Assembly: GCA_019059635.1 (NCBI GenBank)
Contig: JAGVRJ010000015.1
Location: 310,001 to 374,000, forward strand
Length of the DNA: 64,000 nt
Reading direction: 5' to 3'
Origin: Proales similis
Taxonomy: Eukaryota > Rotifera > Eurotatoria > Ploima > Proalidae
Position numbers and translations under genes: made by a program. The number at the start of each line of letters is the position of its first letter. Positions within the stretch are counted from its first letter, which is position 1. Of the stretch, positions 1-10,100 are shown piece after piece. Below the pieces are notes generated by a model that was not told where the DNA came from, searched no databases, and saw only the letters and a program-made list of their open reading frames with translations.

Positions 1-351
1 TATTAGGTCGATTTAAGAGCTCGAGGCCAGAGAGTGGAACTCACCGATGGCGATGCTTTGCGCAATCGTCAAATTGTTGCCTCTGGGTCCAGTGACGTCA
101 AGGACGGGCAGTTGGCCGAACGGGTAGTTCGACTTGAGTTCAGGCCATTGCTCTGGGTCAATTCGGTTGTCCTGGTACTCCTGGCCGGCGTAGGCGAGCA
201 TCAGTCGAATGAACTCGCCTCGGCCACGGATGTCGAAATATGTGAATCGGATGTTGGAGATCTCTGGCTGGGCATGCTCGTGCTCTTCATGGTGAGCCGC
301 CTGGACGAACACGACGCACAATGCGGCCAATACGATCAATTTGGCGTTCAT
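1..351 (-). CDS. Secreted sigma-class glutathione S-transferase (copy 1), 3' part beyond the window
   Basis: The first coding exon runs from ATG at 351 down to 45, where a GT donor (GGTGAG) follows the codons for IAIG; the remaining exons lie left of the window. Residues 1-18 are a hydrophobic signal peptide ending near VQAA, followed by a short His/Glu-rich linker. Next comes a GST thioredoxin-fold half: YFDIRGRGE carries the sigma-class catalytic Tyr, and FGQLPVLDV contains the conserved cis-Pro that binds the gamma-glutamyl part of glutathione. Sigma GSTs conjugate glutathione to electrophiles and lipid peroxides or isomerise prostaglandin H2; most are cytosolic, so the leader predicts an exported enzyme. 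It lies head to tail with a second copy 1.1 kb upstream that has the same exon junction. The family call is firm; substrate and localisation are inferred. Confidence 0.85.
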
Positions 352-960
352 TTCTCTGTTTCTGATTCCTTCTTTGGATTCGTGAATGATGAATGTAATC
401 GACGCCTATTTATAGCACCGTTCTGCCTGTTTACTCAGACACAAGACCAACGTTGCAAACTGGCCCCGTTCAATTGTCATTTCAAAATGGCGCCATTCAC
501 GTTCGCTTGACATTTTTGCTCTTATTCAACTTTTAGTTATTACGCAGCTGCTGATAATCGTAGTAGCCAGCCGACTTGTTCACTCGGCTCATCACTGTTT
601 GCATTCGCTTGTTTAAATGTTTCATTCAGAAAACCTTTAGTGCTCCGTTCAGTGCTCAAATTCTCCCCCTCGTCACGTAATTAAATGCAAACAACCGCAA
701 ACATTCACACGAGCCGCTCTTTGTTGCCAAATTATTTTCATTCTTAAAACATCTGCGCTCAGAGTCGAATCTGAAATCTCTTTTGCAAAGGCCACCTAAA
801 CCGCAATGCGCAGTCCTCTTTTCGTCTAGCTCCCAAAATTCAAAAGCAAGATTGCACTGTCTTTCTAATTTATTGCGAGATTCTGGTAAATCTGAGAGGC
901 AGATAGAGCAAGACAGAAAAGCATTCGCTGATCTAAATTCTTGATCACGACCGACAGCTC
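352..960. other. Intergenic: GST copy 1 promoter and copy 2 3' UTR
   Basis: No gene is seen. A minus-strand AATAAA at 869-874 lies about 90 nt past the C-terminal stop of GST copy 2 and is its likely poly(A) signal. The TATA box of copy 1 is at 407-414. Confidence 0.5.
407..414 (-). promoter_or_regulatory. TATA box of GST copy 1
   Basis: The minus strand reads CTATAAATAG, about 56 nt before the ATG at 351, the spacing expected for a short 5' UTR. Confidence 0.6.
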
Positions 961-1782
961 TCAGAGGAGTCGATCGGTCGGCGGTCTATTCCGAATCCAG
1001 TTTGAAATCGACGGAATCGAACGAACGAAGCGGTCGAGCGCGAGCACCTGCGGGAATCTGCTCAGCAGCGAGTCTCGTTCCTCGCCGAGATACTCGAGAT
1101 TTGTGACGAGTTAAAAGTCGGCCCACGAGACACTGTTGCCGACCAAGAAGCCGCTGCCGCTCTGTTCGATTCGACGCTCGGCCGCCTGCAAATTCTGGGG
1201 AACAATTCGCTCGCGCAGATCTCTGACCAGCTCTTGCTGCTTGGCCGGGTCGGTTTGTCTGAATATGGCCGCGATCGAGCTGTAGACGTCGTTCATCTGG
1301 GCACCGTACATGAGCACCAGCGCTCGCTCTCGGCCATCGTGGCCCGAAAGGCCGAATCGAGAGCCCAAGTAATCGGCTGAGATTAGCGGCGCAAAATTAG
1401 TTCGATCGAGCCGTTTAAAGAGAAAATTGCACTACTGACCGATGGCGACTGTCTGCGCAATGGTCAAATTGTTGCCTCTGGGTCCAGTGACGTCAAGGAC
1501 GGGCAGTTGGCCGAACGGATAATTTGGCTTTATCTCGGGCCAGTTCTCTCTCTCGATGCGATTGTCCTCGTACTCTTGGCCGGCGAATGCCAGAATGAAT
1601 CTGATCACCTCGGCTCGGCCTCTGATGTTGAAGTAGCTCAAGCGCACATTTCTGAACTCTTGCTGCTGAGCTCCCGCTTGCGCCTTTAGTCGACGTGGAT
1701 GATACTCGTCGTCGTCCACGGCGGCGGCAGCTAGTACGCATACGGCTATCACGCTCACCAAAAGAAGAAGTATTCCGTTCAT
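961..1782 (-). pseudogene. Second sigma-class GST interrupted by an in-frame stop (recent pseudogene or readthrough allele)
   Basis: Exon 1 is 1440-1782 and exon 2 is 961-1376. The junction rebuilds A-D-Y-L-G-S, in frame with the helical C-terminal GST domain. Residues 1-20 form a signal peptide; YFNIRGRAE and FGQLPVLDV are conserved. In exon 2 the reading W-A-D-F is followed by TAA at 1111-1113. The same frame then continues for about 49 codons of typical GST C-terminus (LVTNLEYLGEERDSLL, then ...SIPSISNWI) to a TGA at 961. Many GSTs have Tyr after this W-A-D-F, so one TAT/TAC to TAA change explains it. Everything else, including splice sites, TATA box and a poly(A) signal after the second stop, is intact. 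It may be a null allele, a young pseudogene, a readthrough gene or a sequencing error. A protein ending at the TAA would lose the last helices. Confidence 0.8.
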
Positions 1783-2564
1783 TTCTTGTCGCTGCTTGTT
1801 TTAGTTTGTCAACTCGAAGCACAGCTTTGCCCGTTTTTATAAAGGCCATGATCGTATTTGCTGCCTCATTCGAATGGCGTATTTGCCAACCTGAGCGCCC
1901 TTTGCAAGCTGTTCACAAACATTCGCATCGCAATCTGTTTGCCCAGATGCAGAGTGACTTTGCTTCTCGCAACTGATCAAAGGCGACAAGAGAGAGAGAG
2001 AGGGACGGATCAGGTGCCCCTCCACTTCCAACAGCAATTAGGAGTTTCGACGACCAGACAGGCGCGGTGGCTCAAGTTGGCTTTGAAGACCAACTAGATG
2101 TGAGTGGCTCGTCATCATAATAAGCACTCTCCTTCTATCGCTGCAGTCACATGTGTGTGCGGCCCTCTCCCTCCCGGCCGTTCTGTTTATTACTAATGGC
2201 CATCATAAATTGGCACGGACTCGCGTCCTACTGTGTGTGACCGTTCCTATTATGATTCGTTCGATCGCGCTATAATTTAGCTCATCGCTGCTTCTGTATT
2301 TTCTACTCGGAGTTCATTTCAATTCGCATCGCGTGCTCGCCTAACAGACCACTCAACACAACAAGAGCGAGGCCTGTTCCAGTCAACCTTTGTTTCAGTC
2401 TATCGCTTGTTCGCATCCATTTGGACAGACAGACAATCTGAGAGAGAGAGAGAGAGAGATCGCAGACTGGCAGCTATGGCAACCGTCAACACATAATCAG
2501 AGCGACTGAAACAGGATCGTGTGAACAGCGCCGCCTGAACGAGCGCACATCGGACGCAACAGAA
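1783..2564. other. Divergent intergenic region between GST copy 2 and the coiled-coil gene
   Basis: No gene is seen. It contains the GST TATA box, a GTGACTTTGC match to the antioxidant-response consensus at 1954-1963, and two (GA)n tracts at 1989-2003 and 2440-2459. These lie about 207 nt and 105 nt upstream of the two flanking start codons. Confidence 0.5.
1836..1843 (-). promoter_or_regulatory. TATA box of GST copy 2
   Basis: The minus strand reads TTTATAAAAAC about 54 nt before the ATG at 1782. Confidence 0.6.
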
Positions 2565-3836
2565 ATGGGCGCGTCTCACCGGCTGCCAATGCGCAAGGAA
2601 GGCGCCTATCACAACCTGGACGAGAACAGTCCGAACGAGAGGGAGCTGAGCAGCATTCAGGCCGAGTTTGAACTCGACTCGCTGCTGCATCGACTAGACG
2701 CGAGCATAAGCGATCTGAAGCAAGAGCTCGAGGCCTACTACGCCGATCTAAGCCTGCGTCTGACACATGCGCAGCAAGATCTGGCCCAGGAGCTGGCCGA
2801 CAAGGCGGACGAGGCGCGCAAAGGCCTGATGGACACGTGTCGACGAAGCAGAGACGCGCTGCTCAGCGACCTGCTCGTCAACGGACTCGATTTCAACCAG
2901 AGCAGCGCCAGTCTATTGTTCTTCAAAAAGAACGAGGCCGAGATGAACGCGGACGCGCTGCTGCGGCTGCTGGGCCGACGTGGCCAGCCGCTCGACTTGG
3001 CGTCCAAGCTCAAGTTCTTTCGGCTCATCAAGCAAGAGAGCGAGCTGAGAACGGGCTCCGGCTTCTCTTACCGTGACATTAGCGTGCATTTGATCAGCGC
3101 CAGATTCGCTCTGCTCTTTCACTCGAGCAATCAGGTGATGCGAGTGGTCGAGCTGAGCACTGGCAACGTGCTGGTGCACAGGTCCATGTTCGACTACCAG
3201 AACCTGCACGAGCTCGAGGACTCGTTTCACATGGTCTTGGGCCGAGTGGAATTCATCTCCAACCAGAGCGTGATTGTGAGTCTAAAGCAGAGCAGCAGCA
3301 CGACAGTAATCAGTCAATTGGACTTTGGCCTCAACATTTTGGCCAGAGAGGTGGTCTACACCCGCTGTGAGCCTCTCTGTCTCAACGAGAGCAACGAGCT
3401 CGCCCTCTGGGACCAGCAGAAGCAAAAGAACCTGTTGTTCACTCAAACCCTTCAACAGTTCGACTTGGTCGCGCCCGAACAAGACTGGCTCCTCGGCAAA
3501 GAGCAAGTTGTGCACATGAGCTGCGACCGCTTCTTCACGTTCTGCCGCCGCAACTGCACCATAAAGATCTTGTCGCGCAGCGATCTCACATTGCTCGGCC
3601 TGCTCCAGCTGTCCGACCACACCGACCAGATTCAGGCGCGTCAGATTCGAATCGATTCGCTCGCGCAGTTCGCTCTAATCAAGCAGTCGGCCAGAATCTC
3701 GTTGTTCAATTTGGCCACTTCTCGACTTGAGGCGCGCATAGTCGACCGCTCTTTAAAGTCCTACGACAACTTCAGTCTGTTCGGCTCCACATTTGTGGCT
3801 GTAAATCGTTCCAAAAATCAGCTTTTTGTTCTTTGA
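2565..3836 (+). CDS. Orphan protein: N-terminal coiled coil plus beta-rich C-terminal half
   Basis: A single exon encodes 423 residues, starting at ATG 2565. I do not recognise the family. Residues about 25-110 are strongly heptad-like and charged (from RELSSIQAEFELDSL on) and should form a coiled coil. Residues about 165-423 alternate short hydrophobic strands with turns (VMRVVELSTGNVLVH, ARISLFNLATSRL), the look of a degenerate beta-propeller like those in coiled-coil/propeller scaffold proteins. There is no RING, B-box or catalytic signature, signal peptide or membrane segment. A poly(A) signal AATAAA follows at about 3853. The gene is 350 nt upstream of CEP290 on the same strand. The propeller reading is a guess from strand periodicity; that this is a real gene is well supported by length and codon use. 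Confidence 0.75.
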   Translation: MGASHRLPMRKEGAYHNLDENSPNERELSSIQAEFELDSLLHRLDASISDLKQELEAYYADLSLRLTHAQQDLAQELADKADEARKGLMDTCRRSRDALLSDLLVNGLDFNQSSASLLFFKKNEAEMNADALLRLLGRRGQPLDLASKLKFFRLIKQESELRTGSGFSYRDISVHLISARFALLFHSSNQVMRVVELSTGNVLVHRSMFDYQNLHELEDSFHMVLGRVEFISNQSVIVSLKQSSSTTVISQLDFGLNILAREVVYTRCEPLCLNESNELALWDQQKQKNLLFTQTLQQFDLVAPEQDWLLGKEQVVHMSCDRFFTFCRRNCTIKILSRSDLTLLGLLQLSDHTDQIQARQIRIDSLAQFALIKQSARISLFNLATSRLEARIVDRSLKSYDNFSLFGSTFVAVNRSKNQLFVL

Positions 3837-4186
3837 TCTATCCAGACTGTCTGAATAAAGCACACAACAAAAGACGCCTTATCCTCTTGCAGTGTCTGAA
3901 CAATGCGCACAAACTGCTGCGCGACCTGTATAATCCAAGAAGGGGAGGGGGGGCTTGTTGCATTGGAGCGGACAACGGACGGCCGCAGCAGAGCCGTGCA
4001 TGAACGAGTGAAGAGTATGAGCGGTTGCCTAGCAACCGAAAAGCAGAATGAAATCGAACAGAACCGGCTACTGGCCACACAGCGACCGAAAGCGAGAAGC
4101 GCAATAGCAGTCACATACGAGCACAGTCTAGACGAGCAGAGAGAATCAGTTAGGCCGGATCAGTTTGGACAAGTTTGAAGAGCGAA
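3837..4186 (+). other. CEP290 promoter region
   Basis: It holds the poly(A) signal of the upstream gene near 3853 and a palindromic X-box (4023-4037) 150 nt before the CEP290 start codon. No TATA box and no further gene is seen. Confidence 0.5.
4023..4037. promoter_or_regulatory. X-box (RFX-type binding site) upstream of CEP290
   Basis: GGTTGCCTAGCAACC is a perfect inverted repeat (GGTTGC-CTA-GCAACC). It matches the RFX/DAF-19 X-box pattern of GTTGCC and RGCAAC half sites with a short spacer. X-boxes within about 250 nt of the start codon are the hallmark of ciliary genes in nematodes, flies and vertebrates, and CEP290 is such a gene. Binding here is inferred. Confidence 0.7.
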
Positions 4187-7100
4187 ATGGAAAAGCTGCT
4201 TGACTTTGACTTTACAAATCTGAAGGACTCGTTCGATGAGATATGCGCCATAATCAACGAGGTGAGACGATCAGTGTGGTTTGATGGCTGTGCGCAATGT
4301 TTAACGGCGTTTGTTCAAGGTCGAGATTGAAGAGGAGCGCGACGAGGCCAACTTGAAGAAGGCGTTCGAGATCACGCGATCGGTGGTTCTGCGTCTCTAC
4401 GAGGAGAACAGGGAGGTGGACAAATATGTGGAAGAGTTCACGGTGCGAGGTGAGCGATCTTGCACTTGCACTCGCCTGCTCAGTGCGGCTGATTTTTGGC
4501 GCAGAAAAAGAGCTTGAAGAAGAGCTCGAGCTGGCCCAGAAGCAGATCAGGGCCTATTCGGAGGACCCGAGCACACAGGCGGTGCGCGACATCTCACGCA
4601 TGGAGAACCTAATAGAGCAGCTGCGCAACGAGAACAAGGAGCTCGAGTCGCAGTGTGTGAGCGAACGAGCCGAAAAGGAAAAGGTGAGCGCCAATCGAAC
4701 AGTCAATCAGACGAGACCAATGCGAACGTGAAAAGATTCGATCCGAGCTAGAGACGCTGACCGATAGCGGACGACGCCTCAAGCGAGAGGTAAGCTAGAG
4801 CGCGCCCGACTCAAGCGAGCCAAGCGAATCATGAATTGTGCAGAACGAGCGGCTCGACGAGCTGGTCAAGGAGCTGACCAGCAAAGTGCAAAAAATGCGC
4901 GACGAGAAGATACTGCGAACGGGCGAAGAGTCGGAGGTTTACAGAGAAAAGCTCAAGATGAAGAACGCGTTGATAAACGAGCTGGAGACCGAGCTGGCGG
5001 TGAGTAGCTTTGGCGTCAGTCTGCAGCCTCCCCCCATTCAATGCGCGCTGTGTAGCTGGCCGACGAGGAAAAGGCAAAGTTGAATCAAATGCTCGAGAGC
5101 AACAAGAAAGAGATCGAAGACTACATTGTCGAGATGAACAAGACACGCGACGAGATTTGCAAGCTGAAGGTAAGCGAGCGTCTGATTGCGATTGTCGACT
5201 CGTCTGCTCAAGCTTTGTTGTTGCCAAGTTGCTTCAAAATCACAGCGACCAAGAGCTCGTCGAACTCAAGAACGAGCGCGACGTGCAGAACTCGCAAATC
5301 GAAATCTACAAGAAGCAGATCATGAGCCAACAGACGCAGGACGAGGCGATCGTGGCCACCGTGGAGAGCTCGATCAAAGAGTACCGCAAGATAATCAGCG
5401 ACAAAGACGAGCAGATTCAGAAGCTGAACGACGTGGCCATCGAGCTGCGCTCCAAACTCGATCGAGTCCAGTACGACTCGGACAAGGAGACCGTGTCCGC
5501 TCTTAAGCTTGTAAGTTTTCGCCGCTTCTCTCAACACTGAGCTTGTGAAAAAAATTGTGAATAAAGGCGCTGCAAGAACGCGACAGACAAATCGACTTGT
5601 TCAAAAAGCAGATCGAGGACTACGCCAAAGAAATGGACAAGAGCGCGGCCGTGATCGAGAACATGAACCGCGCCTACTACCAGAGTGAGTGGGCCACACT
5701 CAGGCCAAAGTGAGCCGGCCGGTCTAAATGTCTCTTTGCGCAGATTCGAAAATGCTGGAGAAAGACGGCAGCTACGTATCTAACAAGCAGGCCGAGCAGC
5801 GCGTCATCTATTTGGAGCGAATGCTTCAGGACAGCGACGCGCGTCTCAAAGAAAGCGAAGCGCACGCGGCCCAACGCGACAAAGAGCTCAATGAGCTCGA
5901 GTGCCGACTCAGGGAATACGAGTCGGGCGATTACCAGTTGGAGCAGGCAGTCGCTGAGATCAAGGCGCTCAAGAGCCAGATCCGAGTGCGCGATCGCGAC
6001 ATTGAAATTCTCAAGAAGCATCTGAACAAGCTGGACTACACGCTGAACGACGTGCTCGAGGAGAACGACGATCTGAGGGCAAAGCTCGGAATGGGCCCCA
6101 AAGAGAAGCTCGATCTGAACGAGCTCAACAACCTTCGGGCCATTCGCGCCCAGCAGAATCGCGCGCACGTCTACGTGCTCGAGCGAGAGGTTGGTCGCCG
6201 TTCTCTTGGCGCCGTAATTTTGAATTGACCGCGTTTGATCAAGATCGAGTCGCTTGAAGAGGAACGCAACAACTTGAAGCGCAAAGTTCGCATCTTGGCC
6301 AAGCAGATCGGCTCGCGCGACGACGTGGCCGGCATTCTGGACGGCGACGACCTGGACATTTACGACGCCTTGATTCGGCCCCCCGAAGACCAGACGAAGG
6401 AGGCGGGCAAAAGCAAGCCGGCAGCCGACTCGGGCGCAACTCAGCTCGCTCGGGCCAGAAACGAAAAGCTAAAGCAGCTAATGCTCGAGTTTGAGAACGA
6501 AAATCGCCTTCTTCAAAAGGGCCTGAAGGAAGCGCACGATCAGATTGTGCGCATAAACGCCAACAGCCAGACGGACAAGAAGGCGCGCTGCGTGACCATA
6601 AAATGCCCGAGTCTGGAAAAGCTAATGATCGTGAGTGTTGTGACTCGCTTCAGTCTAAATGTGTGCTCACTTGTGCTCTTCGCTTGCGCCAAAGGAAATG
6701 GAGTCGAACAGGGGCGTTCGATCGCAGCTGAGCTCCTACTCGCTGCTCAACGAGATGCTGGCCGAGAACGGCGCCGACGGCCTGAGCATGGCCATGAAGG
6801 CCGAGATCGACTTTCTCAGCGGCCGAAACGAAGAGCTACGCGCCCAGCTCGCTCAGCTCAGAGGCGAGCATTCAAACGCTCAGGAGCAGCTTGCCCGGGC
6901 CCAAGAGGAGGTCGACAGGCTGAGCAGTGACGTTCGCCTGTTGAACCAGAACTCGGCGGCCAAAGACATTTTTCATCCGTTCAAGCTGCCGGACGGCCTG
7001 GCGCCGTCCAGCCAGGACATCATAACCGCCCTGAACGAGTACCTGATTGACACGCTGCAAGAGCTCGACGAGTATCGCAAAATGTCCAACAGGGCAGAGA

Positions 7101-10100
7101 AAGAGCTCGAGACGCTGCGACGCAAGTACTCGGTGGCCCGGCACCAAATGTCGCTGCTCTACAGACAATACCTGGACGAGAGCCAGAGCTGGACAGACGA
7201 ACGAGACCAACTGGCAAAGAGCATCAAGTGCAAGGAGGAGACGATCGCGCTTGACGCAGTGAAGCTTCAAGAATACGACGTAAGCGCGCCTGTTTGCTGC
7301 TGCTCTACTCGGCTAATTGTGTTTGCTTGGTGGTGAAGCGTTTGCTTGAAACGCTCGAGAAGGACGAGAGCGAAGTGAGACGGCGAATAGCCGACAACTC
7401 AAAGTCAATGCACGTGCTGCGCTGCGAAGAGAAGCGTCTGAGGAGAAAGTGCGCCGCTCTAGAAGAGACGGACGCCATGATAATCAAAGAGAACAGCAAG
7501 CTGCGCATGGAAGTGGTCGAGATGGAGCTGGCCGTTCAGCAGCGCTTCGGCTATCTCGAACGCTACAAGGACATGGCCAACTTTCGCATCGCGAGCCTGC
7601 AAAAGCAGCTCGAGGAGAGCGTGCCCTTGATCAAGATGGAGAACGTGAACCGCAAATACGAAGAGCTGGTCGAACGCCATCGGCAAATGATCGACAGCCA
7701 CGACAAGGCCGAGCGGCTGGACTCGTCGTTGCGCCAGATGGAAGAGCAGAGCAAGAGGCAGGAGAACGAAATCGACTTTCTGCGCAAAGAGCTAGAGAAA
7801 GAGAAGGAGAAGGCGCACTTGCTCGAGGAGAGTTTGAACCGATTGAATCTGTGGCCGAACGGCGCCTCGGCGGGCAGCGAGCTTTCGGCGGCCAAGAGAC
7901 TGGCCGCACTCGAAATGAAGGAGCTGAACGAGAGACAACGAGCCGACCATGCGCAGCGAATGTACGACCAGCAGCGGTCGCTGTTGCGCGAGGTCGAGGA
8001 CCGCAACATTGAGCTGGAGCAGACGTTTGCCCAGTTGAGCAAGAAATTCCTGATGCTGGAGAAGAGCGAGCTGGCACTGCGCGAGCAGCTCAGTCAGTTT
8101 GTGCCCAAAGAAGTAAACGACGAGCACAAGCGGCGCCTACTCGAAATGGAAAAGCAAGAGCGCCTCCTGCGCAACGAAGTGTCCCGCCTCAGAGAACTGA
8201 CCGAGATCACGCTCTACCAGGCGAGCTCAATTGACTTTATAAACAAAATGAATCGAGCCATGCTGGAGAGCGCCGGCCTCATTGACATTGCCAACTCGCA
8301 CAGTGCAGAGGACAACTTGGGCAAGCTGCATCGTCAGCTCATTCTCATGCAGATATCGGAGGCGACCGCGGTGCGCAAGCTTCAGCTCTGCGAGTCAAAG
8401 GGCAAGAAGCTTCTGGCGCAGCTTGTGCGCACCGAGCAGAAATGCGACCGAGAGAGCAGCGAGTTTTACAACTCGAAGAAAGAGCTCATCTCCAAAGTGA
8501 CCTATTTGCGAGCGACCGTACAGGACCTGCGGCACAAGTACGCGGGCTCGATCCCGCTCAGACAGCAGGAGCGCTTCCACCAGGAAAAGGAGAAGATCGG
8601 CGCCATGAAGAAGGAGATTGGCGACAAGCTGGCCAGAATAAACGAGGAAAAGCTCGAGGCCGAAGAGAAGCTGGCCGAGTACAGTGGCCGCCTGCGCGAG
8701 ATTGAGATGCTCAAGGGCGCGATGGTTGTGAACGCCGACGGCACTGTGCGTCTCAACGAGCGCTTCCTCGACTCGTACAAAAGAACGGAGAATCTTCGAA
8801 TGCTCAACATGAAGCTGGAGCGAGCGAACAAACGCTACAAGGAGGAGATTCGCTTTTTGGACGAGATGAATCGAAAGCACGAGATTGCAATCATCGCCCT
8901 CGAGGAGGAGAACTTGCGCATCGAGAGCGAGTTCGACCAGCGAATGCTGTCCTGGGAGCATCGCGAGGCCGACCTAGAGCGCACCGTCGAGCACTTGAGG
9001 AAGCAGCACCAGGACATTGAGAATCTGGCGGCCAATTTTGAAGAGATCACCGGCAACATGCCCGACCAGACGCTGCCCGTCTCGCAGCAGCTCGACCAAG
9101 CCGTCACCATAATCCGGTCGCATGTGAAGCTGCTCTCCGAGGCCAAAGTGCAGACCGAGCTCGGCAAGCGCAAGATCAAAGACATGGAGGAGAAGGTGCG
9201 CAAGTACGAGGGCGAGGTGCTGATCAGAGACCGGGCGATCGCCGAGCTACGTCTCCGACTGCCGGCCAGCGCCGATCGTGACGATCTCGTCAAGAGCACA
9301 TTGAGCCAGGCGGTGGCCAGCGGCGAGTCCAGCACTCCTGTTCGTGCCGCCCAGGCCACCATCGAGGCCATGCAGGTCTGTACTTGGCTTTTACTCGATT
9401 CGACTCGCTCTTCTTAGAACTCAACTCGCCAAACAGGCTCGCCTCGCACAAAAGGACCAAATGGTGCAACGCTATCAGGACATGCTCAAGCTGGCTCGCG
9501 ACGAGATCGCCAATCTGAACAAACAGCACGAGCTCGAAGTGAACAATCTCATGGACAAGTTGAATCTGGTGCGCGACAGCGACGTGCAAAGGCTGAAAAA
9601 AGATTTGAAATTCGACTCAGTGACCGACGGCGCTGTTCTCAGCCGTCGCCAGGTAGCCAATCTGAGCATCGTGCTTCTGCGCTCGCTTTTGAACCTGAGT
9701 CAATTTGAAGCTGAAAAAACTGCAAGAGCTGGAGGAGGTGTGCGCCGAGCAGGAGAATCAGATTGCCGCTTTGAACAACAACGTTAAGCGTCAGCAAGTT
9801 GACATCGACAGCTGGAAGATGCGCTACGAAATGCAAAAGAGCGACACGAGCGCAGAACTGTCCAAGTGAGTGCGGCCTTTTGAGACGTGCGTTGCGAGAA
9901 CGAGCTTAGACATTGAGTGAAGGATGCAAAGCGAACACATGGGTCTGGTGAGCAAGCTGCAAGAGCAGCTGGACGAGTACAGGGCGAAAATGGGCGAGAA
10001 AGAGCAGGAGATGAGCAAAGTGATCGAAGCGCTCGAGAATCAGAAGCAGCTGAGCTCCAAGTCGCCGGCCGAATGCGTCAAGGCGATGACCGACAAGCTG

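Noticed and set aside
5677..6168. Long minus-strand frames opposite CEP290 and other Leu/Glu-rich genes
   Set aside because: They mirror coiled-coil codons (GAG/CTC) on the opposite strand and carry no motif.
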